Positions 1 through 5,847 of a stretch of DNA of 11,488 nucleotides are shown piece by piece; the first letter of the stretch is position 1; each line of letters starts with the position of its first letter. The translations under genes were made by a program, and so were the position numbers. The DNA lies in contig JBMNTS010000037.1 of NCBI GenBank assembly GCA_050945855.1, positions 1 to 11,488 on the forward strand. The letters run 5' to 3'. The stretch is from CAYSNP01 sp050945855 (GTDB lineage Bacteria > Bacillota > Clostridia > Christensenellales > DTU072). Under the pieces are notes generated by a model that was not told the origin of the DNA, made no database searches, and worked only from the letters and a program-made list of their open reading frames with translations.

Positions 1-94
1 ATATGCAATATTTATTATAAATAAACTTATTTTTAAGAAAACAAAGGCAAAGAAAGAATGTGACTTTGTTACGGATTTTTATATTGAAGATTGA

Positions 95-119
95 TATACT
101 AGTAATAAAAAGAGGAGGT
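95..119 (+). promoter_or_regulatory. Probable extended -10 promoter and ribosome binding site of trxA
   Basis: TATACT at 95-100 is preceded by TGA at 92-94, giving an extended -10 element (TGnTATACT). No good -35 hexamer lies at the usual distance, which extended -10 promoters tolerate. An AGGAGGT ribosome binding site at 113-119 sits eight bases before the ATG at 128. The AT-rich sequence before it (1-90) shows no gene. Confidence 0.5.
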
Positions 120-127
120 AAAGAGTC

Positions 128-439
128 ATGGCAATTGCTTTAAACAAAAATAATTTCAATGAGGTTGTGAAGGACAGCGAGCAGCCCGTATTGATTGATT
201 TCTACGCGGACTGGTGCGGTCCTTGCAGAATGGCATCAAAATATGTGGAGGAGCTTTCGCAGGAATATGCGGGCAAGGTAAAGGTCTGTAAGGTAAACGT
301 GGACGAGGAGGAAGAGCTGGCGCGCGAATTCAGAGTATCAAGCATCCCTACCTTTGTAATGATAAAGGACAACGCAGTCAAGGCGCGCAGAACCGGTTTT
401 GCGGGAAAAGGCAGTCTGATTGATATGCTGGAGGCTTAA
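128..439 (+). CDS. trxA: Thioredoxin
   Basis: This is a small cytoplasmic dithiol-disulfide oxidoreductase that reduces protein disulfides and is normally recharged by thioredoxin reductase. The 103 residues are the family's usual length and cover one complete thioredoxin fold. The active site WCGPC has its redox cysteines at 30 and 33. The buried Asp that helps deprotonate the second cysteine is D24 in LIDFYADW, and the cis-proline loop SIPTF places P74 next to the active site. An extra cysteine at 54, in the strand before the NVDEE segment, is not catalytic. The ATG at 128 follows a near-perfect AGGAGGT. The gene stands alone, with its own promoter and a terminator just downstream; no thioredoxin reductase gene is adjacent. 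The family assignment is very secure. Which thioredoxin paralogue it is cannot be told from here. Confidence 0.97.
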   Translation: MAIALNKNNFNEVVKDSEQPVLIDFYADWCGPCRMASKYVEELSQEYAGKVKVCKVNVDEEEELAREFRVSSIPTFVMIKDNAVKARRTGFAGKGSLIDMLEA

Positions 440-461
440 GAAAATTTACATAGAAAACCGT

Positions 462-505
462 TCATATGCCAAAAGCGGCTGAAATCAGCCGCTTTTGGCA
501 TATGA
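462..505. terminator. Bidirectional terminator, 21-bp perfect palindrome
   Basis: The arms 462-482 and 485-505 are perfectly complementary with only AA between them. The G+C-rich core AGCGGCTGA is flanked by AAAA on the left and TTTT on the right. Read in either direction the hairpin core is therefore followed by a short U-tract. It lies between the convergent ends of trxA and the beta-propeller gene and probably stops transcription of both. Confidence 0.85.
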
Positions 506-533
506 GCATTATGGCAACAAAACATAAATCATA

Positions 534-2609
534 TTATTTGAAGTCATTTGCTATATGAGTATCGTTGACTATCCTGTCCTGCTCTTCAAGGGTGTCCAGA
601 TTGTAAGATACGATATACTTATCGCTTATAGTGTAAATATAATCCCCTATCCGTACGCCGCGCGTAATAAAGCAGCGGTATTGCTCGTACCAGTCATAAC
701 CGTTGTAATTTGACGGTTGCGTGCTCAGATTGGTAAGAGTACCCGAGTAGGACAATTTTTCTTCCGGAGTCTCACCGTCCAAATCAAAGCGGAATACCGC
801 AAGCCCCTGTTGCAGGGAATAGTAGTAATAATTGCTGCTGTATATCCAGTTTTCGTAAGAGAAGGCAAACAGACCTCTGCTCTCGTCATAAAGGAGCGCT
901 TTGGGATTGTAGAACAATTCGGAGTAGCAACTGCCTTCCAATGTCAATGTTTTGATATTGACCGCCTCGCCCGAACTGTTGTCGTAAAGGGAAACCTTCA
1001 AACCCACAGACCGTGTTTGCTCTCCCCATTGAGTTACAGTCGTTTCCATATCCACTCCCACGCCTATGGTGTAATCGGTATCCCCGAGGTAATGGATATA
1101 GTAGCTTACCCCTTCTTCTTTCAATCCTTTGGAAATCTTAGGGTCAAACGGGTCTGACAAATCCAAGTTAAAATACGGGTCAATCTGTCTGAAGGTAACC
1201 AGAGAGCCTTTTGTTCCCTTGAATCGCACGGAATATATGCTTTCCCCTTCTGCGATATTGTCTATCTTGCCCGCAACCGTCAAATCAGGCTTTAACACGT
1301 AAACCATATTATAAACATTTCCGGCTCGTACGGTGGTGGCAAGACGCAGATATCCGTCATATTCGTCCATGGAATACCTGTCCTTAAGAGAGCCGTAAAC
1401 GCGCGCGGAGGCTTTTTGCTGTAAGTCTGAAAGGGCTATTTTAACAATCCTGCTGGTAGGCGCCGCAAACTTGTCTTCCTTTATCCAGCCGAATATATTT
1501 GTCTTGATTGTGCTGTAATAATCGTATGATGCGACGTAAATATTGGCTGCGGAAACGTAAATTGTACCGCTAAGACCCAGAAACGCGCCTTGTTCTCCTT
1601 GAGAGGGATCGTCAAGGTCGATATTGCCTATTATCAGATATGAGTAGTTAATTACATCGTCATAATAGTAAATATTTTCCGCGGGAATCTTCCCTCTTTC
1701 GCCGCCGTTTATCTCCGAATCGGAAAGCTCGGGTATATATTTGTCCTCGTTCCCGTAATTGAAGTAATAATTGACCATATAAAACAACTTATTGTCTTCC
1801 AGTAAAATGCGGGATGTGTTGTAATTGCCGTCCATGGTAAGTTGGCGCAACAATTCGGGCTCGCTTCTGTCCGCGATATCGTATATCCTTATATCCGTTT
1901 GGGAACAAGGCACCCAGTAGAAGCAGTCCATAAGCGGCTCGGGAGAGCCGTTATAATAGCTGAAATATTCATATATTCCGCCTATCATTATCAGTTTGTC
2001 CCCGATAACGTAAAGCTCCTGCGGAATATAGTTGTTGACTTTTATTTCGCTTACCACTTCCATTTCGCCGTTTTGCGCGGAAACGATAATGCAGCCTGAG
2101 GTGTTGATTTTATAGATATACTGCCCATCGTTCTTGACTATATCCCCTTCGTCCACGCCTTCGGTCTGAATATTCGTTTTTGAATAGTCATTGGCAAAGT
2201 CGCGACTTTCCGCCGCCTCAGGTGCTGAGGGCGCCTCATAGTCCGCGCTTTTGCCTGCCAAACCGAAATTCAGCAGAGAATCCGCGCTGAACCTGTTCTG
2301 AAGTTTATGGAAATTCTCGATTACGCCGAATATCTGTTCATAAGTCGCGCTTTTTACTTCACCCGGCGCCTTGGGCTCCGGCGTATAAACGCTGAGAGCC
2401 GCGGTAAGCGCCGCCCCTATCAGCACAACGCATATTACTGCTATCGCAATACTTTTTCTCATAATGAGACCTCCTTTGGGTTTGTTTAACCACGTGATAA
2501 TAATGTCTCCTTTTTTTGCTCTCTTCTTCGCCTGTACGTCAAGACGTATTTTTTCCTTGTCCCCCGTTTTTGAGGCTATAATATTTTTTAGAAAATCTTT
2601 CTCATTCAT
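534..2609 (-). CDS. Membrane-anchored beta-propeller protein, possible regulator of the adjacent sigma factor
   Basis: The 691 residues are, in order: a Lys-rich, probably cytoplasmic tail (1-50); one hydrophobic segment (about 53-75, AIAVICVVLIGAALTAAL); a variable linker (76-140); and a large Tyr- and Asp-rich beta domain to the end. The segment TNIQTEGVDEGDIVKNDG (145-162) is the hallmark I associate with the secreted C-terminal beta-propeller family (Pfam Beta_propel, distantly WD40-like). Biochemical function of that family is poorly known. The start lies 4 bases after the sigma factor stop, so the two are co-transcribed. A sigma gene followed by a single-span protein with a basic cytoplasmic tail suggests an anti-sigma or sensor role; this is inference, and no zinc-binding anti-sigma motif is seen. 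A second ATG at 2462 (residue 50) has a perfect AAAGGAGGT six bases upstream and would give a 642-residue form without the tail. The ATG at 2609 has a weaker AGAGGT. Confidence 0.8.
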   Translation of the reverse strand: MNEKDFLKNIIASKTGDKEKIRLDVQAKKRAKKGDIIITWLNKPKGGLIMRKSIAIAVICVVLIGAALTAALSVYTPEPKAPGEVKSATYEQIFGVIENFHKLQNRFSADSLLNFGLAGKSADYEAPSAPEAAESRDFANDYSKTNIQTEGVDEGDIVKNDGQYIYKINTSGCIIVSAQNGEMEVVSEIKVNNYIPQELYVIGDKLIMIGGIYEYFSYYNGSPEPLMDCFYWVPCSQTDIRIYDIADRSEPELLRQLTMDGNYNTSRILLEDNKLFYMVNYYFNYGNEDKYIPELSDSEINGGERGKIPAENIYYYDDVINYSYLIIGNIDLDDPSQGEQGAFLGLSGTIYVSAANIYVASYDYYSTIKTNIFGWIKEDKFAAPTSRIVKIALSDLQQKASARVYGSLKDRYSMDEYDGYLRLATTVRAGNVYNMVYVLKPDLTVAGKIDNIAEGESIYSVRFKGTKGSLVTFRQIDPYFNLDLSDPFDPKISKGLKEEGVSYYIHYLGDTDYTIGVGVDMETTVTQWGEQTRSVGLKVSLYDNSSGEAVNIKTLTLEGSCYSELFYNPKALLYDESRGLFAFSYENWIYSSNYYYYSLQQGLAVFRFDLDGETPEEKLSYSGTLTNLSTQPSNYNGYDWYEQYRCFITRGVRIGDYIYTISDKYIVSYNLDTLEEQDRIVNDTHIANDFK
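2460..2477 (-). promoter_or_regulatory. Strong internal ribosome binding site and alternative start in the beta-propeller gene
   Basis: On the minus strand AAAGGAGGT (2477 to 2469) stands six bases before an in-frame ATG (2462 to 2460). The protein begun here, MRKSIAIAVICVVLIGAAL, has the shape of a signal peptide or signal anchor. This is the best ribosome binding site in the operon and decides between two start models, or allows two products. Confidence 0.6.
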
Positions 2610-2613
2610 AAGA

Positions 2614-3150
2614 CTAAACCTCTTTGCAATAAATGCCCCTGATTTCTGACAGCGTGCGATACAATCTGTGCTTAACGTTGGATTCGCCTATCTTTAATTG
2701 CTCCGCTATCTCCTTGATGCCCAGTTGCTCGTAAAAATACAAGACAAATACTTTTTGCGTGAGTATGGGCTTTTTGGTAATATATTCCCATACCTCGTCC
2801 ACCGTTTGCCGGTTAATGTATTTCTGCTCTAAATTTATCTCGTCCAAATCCTGCCCGTACCATTCGCCTCTGTCATCGTCTTTGGAATAGAGAGTGAGGT
2901 TCCTGATTTTAAAAAGCAGCTTATAGTGTCGGTGTATTTTGGTTTTTGCTATATGTGTTACTAAGGCCTCTGCGTTTTTAATATACTCGACGCCTTTTTT
3001 GCATAATAAGGTATAAAACTCTAAAAACGTTTCCTGCAAAATGTCCTCCACGTCCGCAAGGTTGCGGCATTTTGCGATAACAAGTTTTTTTACCTTATGA
3101 AAGACAGCATCGTATATCTCGTCGAAATAGGCGTTTCGTGGGTCGACCAT
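2614..3150 (-). CDS. ECF-type RNA polymerase sigma factor
   Basis: This is a sigma-70 family factor of the short extracytoplasmic-function type, which directs RNA polymerase to a small promoter set. Its 178 residues hold the two expected domains. Region 2 (about 8-80) contains LADVEDILQETFLEFY, typical of core-binding region 2.1-2.2, followed by a basic stretch KTKIHRHYKLL. Region 4 (about 113-172) contains the helix-turn-helix LGIKEIAEQLKIGESNVKHRLYR. Region 3 is absent and the linker (82-112) is acidic, as in ECF factors. The ATG at 3150 follows GGAGGG with seven bases between. The beta-propeller gene starts 4 bases after the stop, so the pair is one transcription unit. Target promoters are unknown; an autoregulatory site is possible upstream (GGAAC at 3201-3205). 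The family call is firm, the subgroup not determined. Confidence 0.92.
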   Translation of the reverse strand: MVDPRNAYFDEIYDAVFHKVKKLVIAKCRNLADVEDILQETFLEFYTLLCKKGVEYIKNAEALVTHIAKTKIHRHYKLLFKIRNLTLYSKDDDRGEWYGQDLDEINLEQKYINRQTVDEVWEYITKKPILTQKVFVLYFYEQLGIKEIAEQLKIGESNVKHRLYRTLSEIRGIYCKEV

Positions 3151-3188
3151 CAGGAAACCCTCCTCTCTACACCATATAAGTGTCCCGC

Positions 3189-3217
3189 AGTTTAATTTTT
3201 GTTCCGGAATTTTTCAA
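3189..3217 (-). promoter_or_regulatory. Candidate promoter directly upstream of the sigma gene
   Basis: TTGAAA (3217-3212), a 17-base spacer and TAAACT (3194-3189) form a passable sigma-A promoter. An ECF-like alternative overlaps it: GGAAC (3205-3201), 16 bases, then GACACT (3184-3179). Either would give a short leader before the ATG at 3150. The TTCCGGAA palindrome at 3202-3209 lies inside the spacer. Confidence 0.35.
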
Positions 3218-3222
3218 AATAA

Positions 3223-3282
3223 TCAAAAATTTTTTATCACAAGTAAAGCTGAAATTAATATTATTAATTTGCTCATTTTCAT
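3223..3282 (-). CDS. Possible 19-residue hydrophobic peptide at the head of the sigma operon
   Basis: This short reading frame encodes MKMSKLIILISALLVIKNF and I do not recognise it. It has a basic N-terminus, a continuous hydrophobic core of about 12 residues (LIILISALLVI) and a basic-polar end, so it could insert in the membrane or act as a leader peptide. Support for translation is contextual. A good sigma-A promoter (3303-3331) would place the transcript start near 3296, and GGAGAGG (3293-3287) precedes the ATG; a second ATG two codons later is an alternative. The stop lies 72 bases before the sigma gene on the same strand with no terminator between. It could be a small membrane peptide co-expressed with the sigma factor, a translated leader, or a chance frame in AT-rich DNA. 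Confidence 0.45.
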   Translation of the reverse strand: MKMSKLIILISALLVIKNF

Positions 3283-3302
3283 AACACCTCTCCTTATAGA
3301 AA

Positions 3303-3331
3303 AGTGTAGCGGCATAAACAGGGTAAGTCAA
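3303..3331 (-). promoter_or_regulatory. Sigma-A-type promoter of the small peptide / sigma operon
   Basis: TTGACT (3331-3326) and TACACT (3308-3303) are separated by exactly 17 bases, close to the sigma-A consensus. The predicted start near 3296 immediately precedes a ribosome binding site at 3293-3287. It lies in the gap after scfB and would start the operon for the small peptide, sigma factor and beta-propeller protein. Confidence 0.65.
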
Positions 3332-3363
3332 TATCTGTTATGTAATTATAAAGTAAAACAGCT

Positions 3364-4707
3364 TTAATTTTCCGCCTTTAAGGCATATAAAGCAAGCGCC
3401 AGCTCCAGGCGTTTTTTCAGCATTGCGCAACCCGTTTCGTATACGCCCGCAATGTCGAAAGTAAAATTGTAAGCGTTGGCGGCGCAGCCGCCTCCGCAAA
3501 AGTATTTGGCAAAACAATCTTTGCAGGAAGGCTTTGCGCAAAGGGTATTGCGGGCAAAACGCTCGGCTATCTCCCTATGCTCCAGGCCGTTGAAAACGTT
3601 GCCCATTTTATATTTGCTTCCCACAAACTGATGGCAGGGATATATGTCCCCGCCCGGACTTACCGCAAGGTATTCGCACCCCGCTCCGCACCCCGTCATT
3701 CTTTTGTTTACGCAAGGTCCCTTTTCAAGGTCAATCATAAAATGGAAAAATTTTATTTCTTCTCCTTGCCTTGCCCTTTTAAGTAACAGATACGCCAGCC
3801 TTTCGTATTCCTTATGGATTATGGGCAAATCTTCTTTTTTTATGGCAAGCGGATTATTATCCGGTAAAACCACTGGCTCCACGGATAATTTATTGAAGCC
3901 CACGTCAATAAGGTGCATTATATCGTCTGTGAAGTCTAAATTATTATGGGTAAAAGTACCCCGTGCGTAATAGCTTTTGTCTTTGCGAATCTCTTTAAAG
4001 GCAAGGGCGTTGCTCAGCACCCTTTCATAGCTGTCCCTGCCCGCAAGGGTGTGTCGGACAGCGTTGTGCACGCCGGGTCTGCCGTCAATGCTCAGCACTA
4101 CGTTATCCATAGTCCTGTTGATATAGTCCGCGTTTTCCTTATTGAGCAAAAGGCAATTGGTGGTAAGAGTAAAATAAAAACTTTTATCGGCCTCGGCGCC
4201 TCGCTTCCGGGCGTAATCGACTACGGCTTTTACCGAAGAAAGGTTTAATAGAGGCTCTCCGCCGAAAAAATCAATTTCCAGATTGCGCCGCGCGCCGCTG
4301 TTCGCTACCAAAAAATCCACCGCCGCTTTGCCTGTGTCCGCGCTCATGTAATCTTTGCCGCAATTATACCCTCCGCCTGAGGCAAAGCAATACCCGCAAG
4401 ACATATTGCAATCGTGGCAGATATGCAGACAAAGCGCTTTTATATGCTTATAATTGCGCACAAAATCGTTTATCGCGCACGGGGAATTCAATGCGCCCTC
4501 TTCTTCCGCTTCCTTGAGCTCGGCGGCTATTTCCGCGCGATTGGAAAGGGAAAGAAAATCCGCGTTTTCCTGCTCGGATAAGGGCAAATTATACCTTTCC
4601 TTGGCGCATAAAAAAGCGGCATAGTCTACCTTATGCAGACTACCGCTTTCCGTATCCCATAAAAAATAATGGGTTACGTCCTCATTAAAACTAAAGGCGT
4701 GAACCAT
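3364..4707 (-). CDS. scfB: Radical SAM SCIFF peptide maturase (thioether-forming)
   Basis: This SPASM-type radical SAM enzyme installs a Cys-Thr thioether cross-link in the SCIFF precursor encoded just upstream. The cluster that cleaves S-adenosylmethionine is held by C100, C104 and C107 (CNMSCGYC), followed by the GGEP motif at 149-152. Two auxiliary iron-sulfur clusters are expected from the C-terminal cysteines C332, C340, C344, C358, C390, C395, C398, C404, C408 and C427, including CGGGC. The first 90 residues fit the N-terminal peptide-recognition domain of this family. The 447-residue length is normal. The ATG at 4707 overlaps the last base of the scfA stop (TAATG), so translation is probably coupled. 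The enzyme is cytoplasmic and oxygen-sensitive by its cofactors, consistent with an anaerobe. The final role of the matured peptide is unknown. All key residues appear intact. Confidence 0.96.
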   Translation of the reverse strand: MVHAFSFNEDVTHYFLWDTESGSLHKVDYAAFLCAKERYNLPLSEQENADFLSLSNRAEIAAELKEAEEEGALNSPCAINDFVRNYKHIKALCLHICHDCNMSCGYCFASGGGYNCGKDYMSADTGKAAVDFLVANSGARRNLEIDFFGGEPLLNLSSVKAVVDYARKRGAEADKSFYFTLTTNCLLLNKENADYINRTMDNVVLSIDGRPGVHNAVRHTLAGRDSYERVLSNALAFKEIRKDKSYYARGTFTHNNLDFTDDIMHLIDVGFNKLSVEPVVLPDNNPLAIKKEDLPIIHKEYERLAYLLLKRARQGEEIKFFHFMIDLEKGPCVNKRMTGCGAGCEYLAVSPGGDIYPCHQFVGSKYKMGNVFNGLEHREIAERFARNTLCAKPSCKDCFAKYFCGGGCAANAYNFTFDIAGVYETGCAMLKKRLELALALYALKAEN

Positions 4708-4874
4708 TAATCGGGTTTTTTAACCGTGTTGATTTTTTCCTCTTGATGACAAGATTGATTGCCTACGGTGCAACTGGTTTTGCAGGCGGACTGGCAGCTG
4801 GACTGGCATTCGCCGCAACCGGTAACGAAAGATTTATTCATAATTTTTTTGCTGACTGACTTGATATGTTTCAT
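4707..4874 (-). CDS. scfA: SCIFF ribosomal natural-product precursor peptide (six-cysteine)
   Basis: This is the 55-residue precursor of the SCIFF (six cysteines in forty-five residues) peptide. A leader MKHIKSVSKK is followed by the conserved core beginning TGCGEC, with cysteines at 20, 23, 27, 31, 35 and 42 and the near-invariant segments CKTSCT and VGNQSC. In the characterised thermophilic homologue the maturase links a Cys to a Thr five residues later; here that pair corresponds to C31 and T36, by alignment only. After the last cysteine there is a 13-residue hydrophilic tail, longer than in the usual peptide of about 45 residues, and it carries the coding sequence into the maturase start. 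The ATG at 4874 follows AAGGAG about eight bases upstream, and a strong promoter precedes it. No dedicated protease or exporter gene is adjacent, which is usual for this family. Confidence 0.95.
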   Translation of the reverse strand: MKHIKSVSKKIMNKSFVTGCGECQSSCQSACKTSCTVGNQSCHQEEKINTVKKPD

Positions 4875-4898
4875 CTGAAATCTCCTTTCTCCTTAATG

Positions 4899-4928
4899 AT
4901 TATATCATTTTATTGCCAGAAAAATCAA
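4899..4928 (-). promoter_or_regulatory. Promoter of scfA-scfB
   Basis: TTGATT (4928-4923), 18 bases and a consensus TATAAT (4904-4899) preceded by TGA form a strong sigma-A promoter with an extended -10. The start would fall near 4892, leaving a leader of about 18 bases that contains AAGGAG. High, constitutive expression is likely. Confidence 0.75.
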
Positions 4929-5010
4929 GTAATTCCCGTTCGGTAGGCAAAAACTTATCATATCTTGCGCGCTGTCCTCATAAACTTTAACGAGGTTTTT
5001 GGGGGTAAAA

Positions 5011-5397
5011 ATGAAAGAAAATAACAGAATCGCATTATTTTTTAAAGATATAATACTAACCACGCTTTTTTCCGTGCTGATATCCGTCCTTTTGTCCTTG
5101 GCGCTCGCTCTTGTAGTCAAGTTCGCGTCGCTAAGCGATTCCGCGTTGAAAATTATCAATCAGGCGGTTAAGATAATAAGCCTTCTTTTCGGTATGGTCT
5201 TAGGCATAAAACAGCCCGCAAGCGGCGCGGCGAAAGGCGCGCTTACCGGTCTGTTGTACGCGCTGATAACCTCTCTAATGCTTTCGCTGTTGGATAAAAG
5301 CGCAATAGGCAACGTGTTCGACTGGCTGGATGTGCTCTTTTCGATAGCGATAGGCGGAATAAGCGGAATACTGGCTGTCAATATAAAATCCAGATAA
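5011..5397 (+). CDS. Four-helix membrane protein, TIGR04086 type
   Basis: This is a small integral membrane protein of unknown function. Its 128 residues contain four hydrophobic segments at roughly 15-37, 47-66, 74-94 and 105-125, with the glycine-rich motifs GAAKGALTGLLYA and IAIGGISGILA in the last two. Length, helix pattern and position beside scfA match the TIGR04086 family of clostridial membrane proteins, which I recall as often lying in the yajC/SCIFF neighbourhood. That proximity does not prove a role in SCIFF biology. I chose the ATG at 5011, which follows GGGGG by five bases. An in-frame TTG at 4999 would add four residues but its GAGG is too close. The gene is divergent from scfA and convergent with yajC. 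No convincing promoter of its own was seen in the 136-base divergent gap. Confidence 0.8.
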   Translation: MKENNRIALFFKDIILTTLFSVLISVLLSLALALVVKFASLSDSALKIINQAVKIISLLFGMVLGIKQPASGAAKGALTGLLYALITSLMLSLLDKSAIGNVFDWLDVLFSIAIGGISGILAVNIKSR

Positions 5398-5414
5398 CGG
5401 TTATTCTTAAATGC

Positions 5415-5449
5415 AAAAAGGGGCACAAGCAAACCTTATGCCCCTTTTT
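5415..5449. terminator. Bidirectional intrinsic terminator
   Basis: Arms 5415-5425 (AAAAAGGGGCA) and 5439-5449 (TGCCCCTTTTT) pair perfectly over 11 bp, with a 13-base loop that can pair further. The A-tract and T-tract let it work in both directions, for the membrane protein gene (+) and yajC (-). Confidence 0.88.
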
Positions 5450-5467
5450 ATTCTGTAATCAAATATA

Positions 5468-5773
5468 CTATTTTTCCAGCTTGCTTCTTACCGCGCCCTT
5501 GATAATAACCATATTTATGGGGTTTTCCTCGGTGCCGAAATTGACGGTATACCTGTCGTTTTCCTTGTCGATTTCCGAAATTACGCCGATAAATCCGCCT
5601 ATTGTCATTATTTTTGTGCCCACGTCGATTGCGCTAAGCATATCCTGCATCTTTTTCTTTTGCTTACGTTGTGTAAAGATGGGAAAAACCATGAGCAACG
5701 CCATTAAAATCAATAATGGAAGAATAGTCCATATATTTGAAGTGTCAACAGCAGCCAATATATAATTAATCAT
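5468..5773 (-). CDS. yajC: Preprotein translocase accessory subunit YajC
   Basis: YajC is a single-span membrane protein associated with the SecDF complex, which assists Sec-dependent protein export. The 101 residues carry one transmembrane helix (about 13-33, IWTILPLLILMALLMVFPIF) and then the conserved cytoplasmic region: the basic RKQKKKMQDML, followed by VGTKIMTIGGFIGVI, the family's glycine-rich signature. I chose the ATG at 5773 because GGAGG lies six bases before it; an in-frame ATG at 5809 would add 12 residues with no good binding site. It sits downstream of tgt, the usual clostridial order, but has its own promoter (5800-5828). secD and secF, often next in this order, are not in the window; the SCIFF genes and the sigma operon follow instead. 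Confidence 0.93.
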   Translation of the reverse strand: MINYILAAVDTSNIWTILPLLILMALLMVFPIFTQRKQKKKMQDMLSAIDVGTKIMTIGGFIGVISEIDKENDRYTVNFGTEENPINMVIIKGAVRSKLEK

Positions 5774-5799
5774 TTTGTGCCTCCAACATTTATAATAAA

Positions 5800-5828
5800 A
5801 TATTAACAAATTTTGCCAATTAAATCAA
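5800..5828 (-). promoter_or_regulatory. Promoter of yajC
   Basis: TTGATT (5828-5823) and TAATAT (5805-5800) are 17 bases apart, in the 74-base gap between tgt and yajC. No terminator is visible after tgt, so yajC may be read both from here and by read-through from the ruv operon. Confidence 0.65.
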
Positions 5829-5847
5829 GTAAAATATGCATCTTGCT

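Noticed and set aside
717..1157. Long plus-strand frame inside the beta-propeller gene
   Set aside because: It is antisense to a well-supported coding region, with no binding site and no recognisable domain.
4905..5159. Minus-strand frame upstream of scfA
   Set aside because: It overlaps the membrane protein gene antisense and runs into the scfA promoter; no family resemblance.
5774..5809. Upstream in-frame start for yajC
   Set aside because: It lies at the -10 of the predicted promoter and lacks a binding site; GGAGG fits the ATG at 5773.
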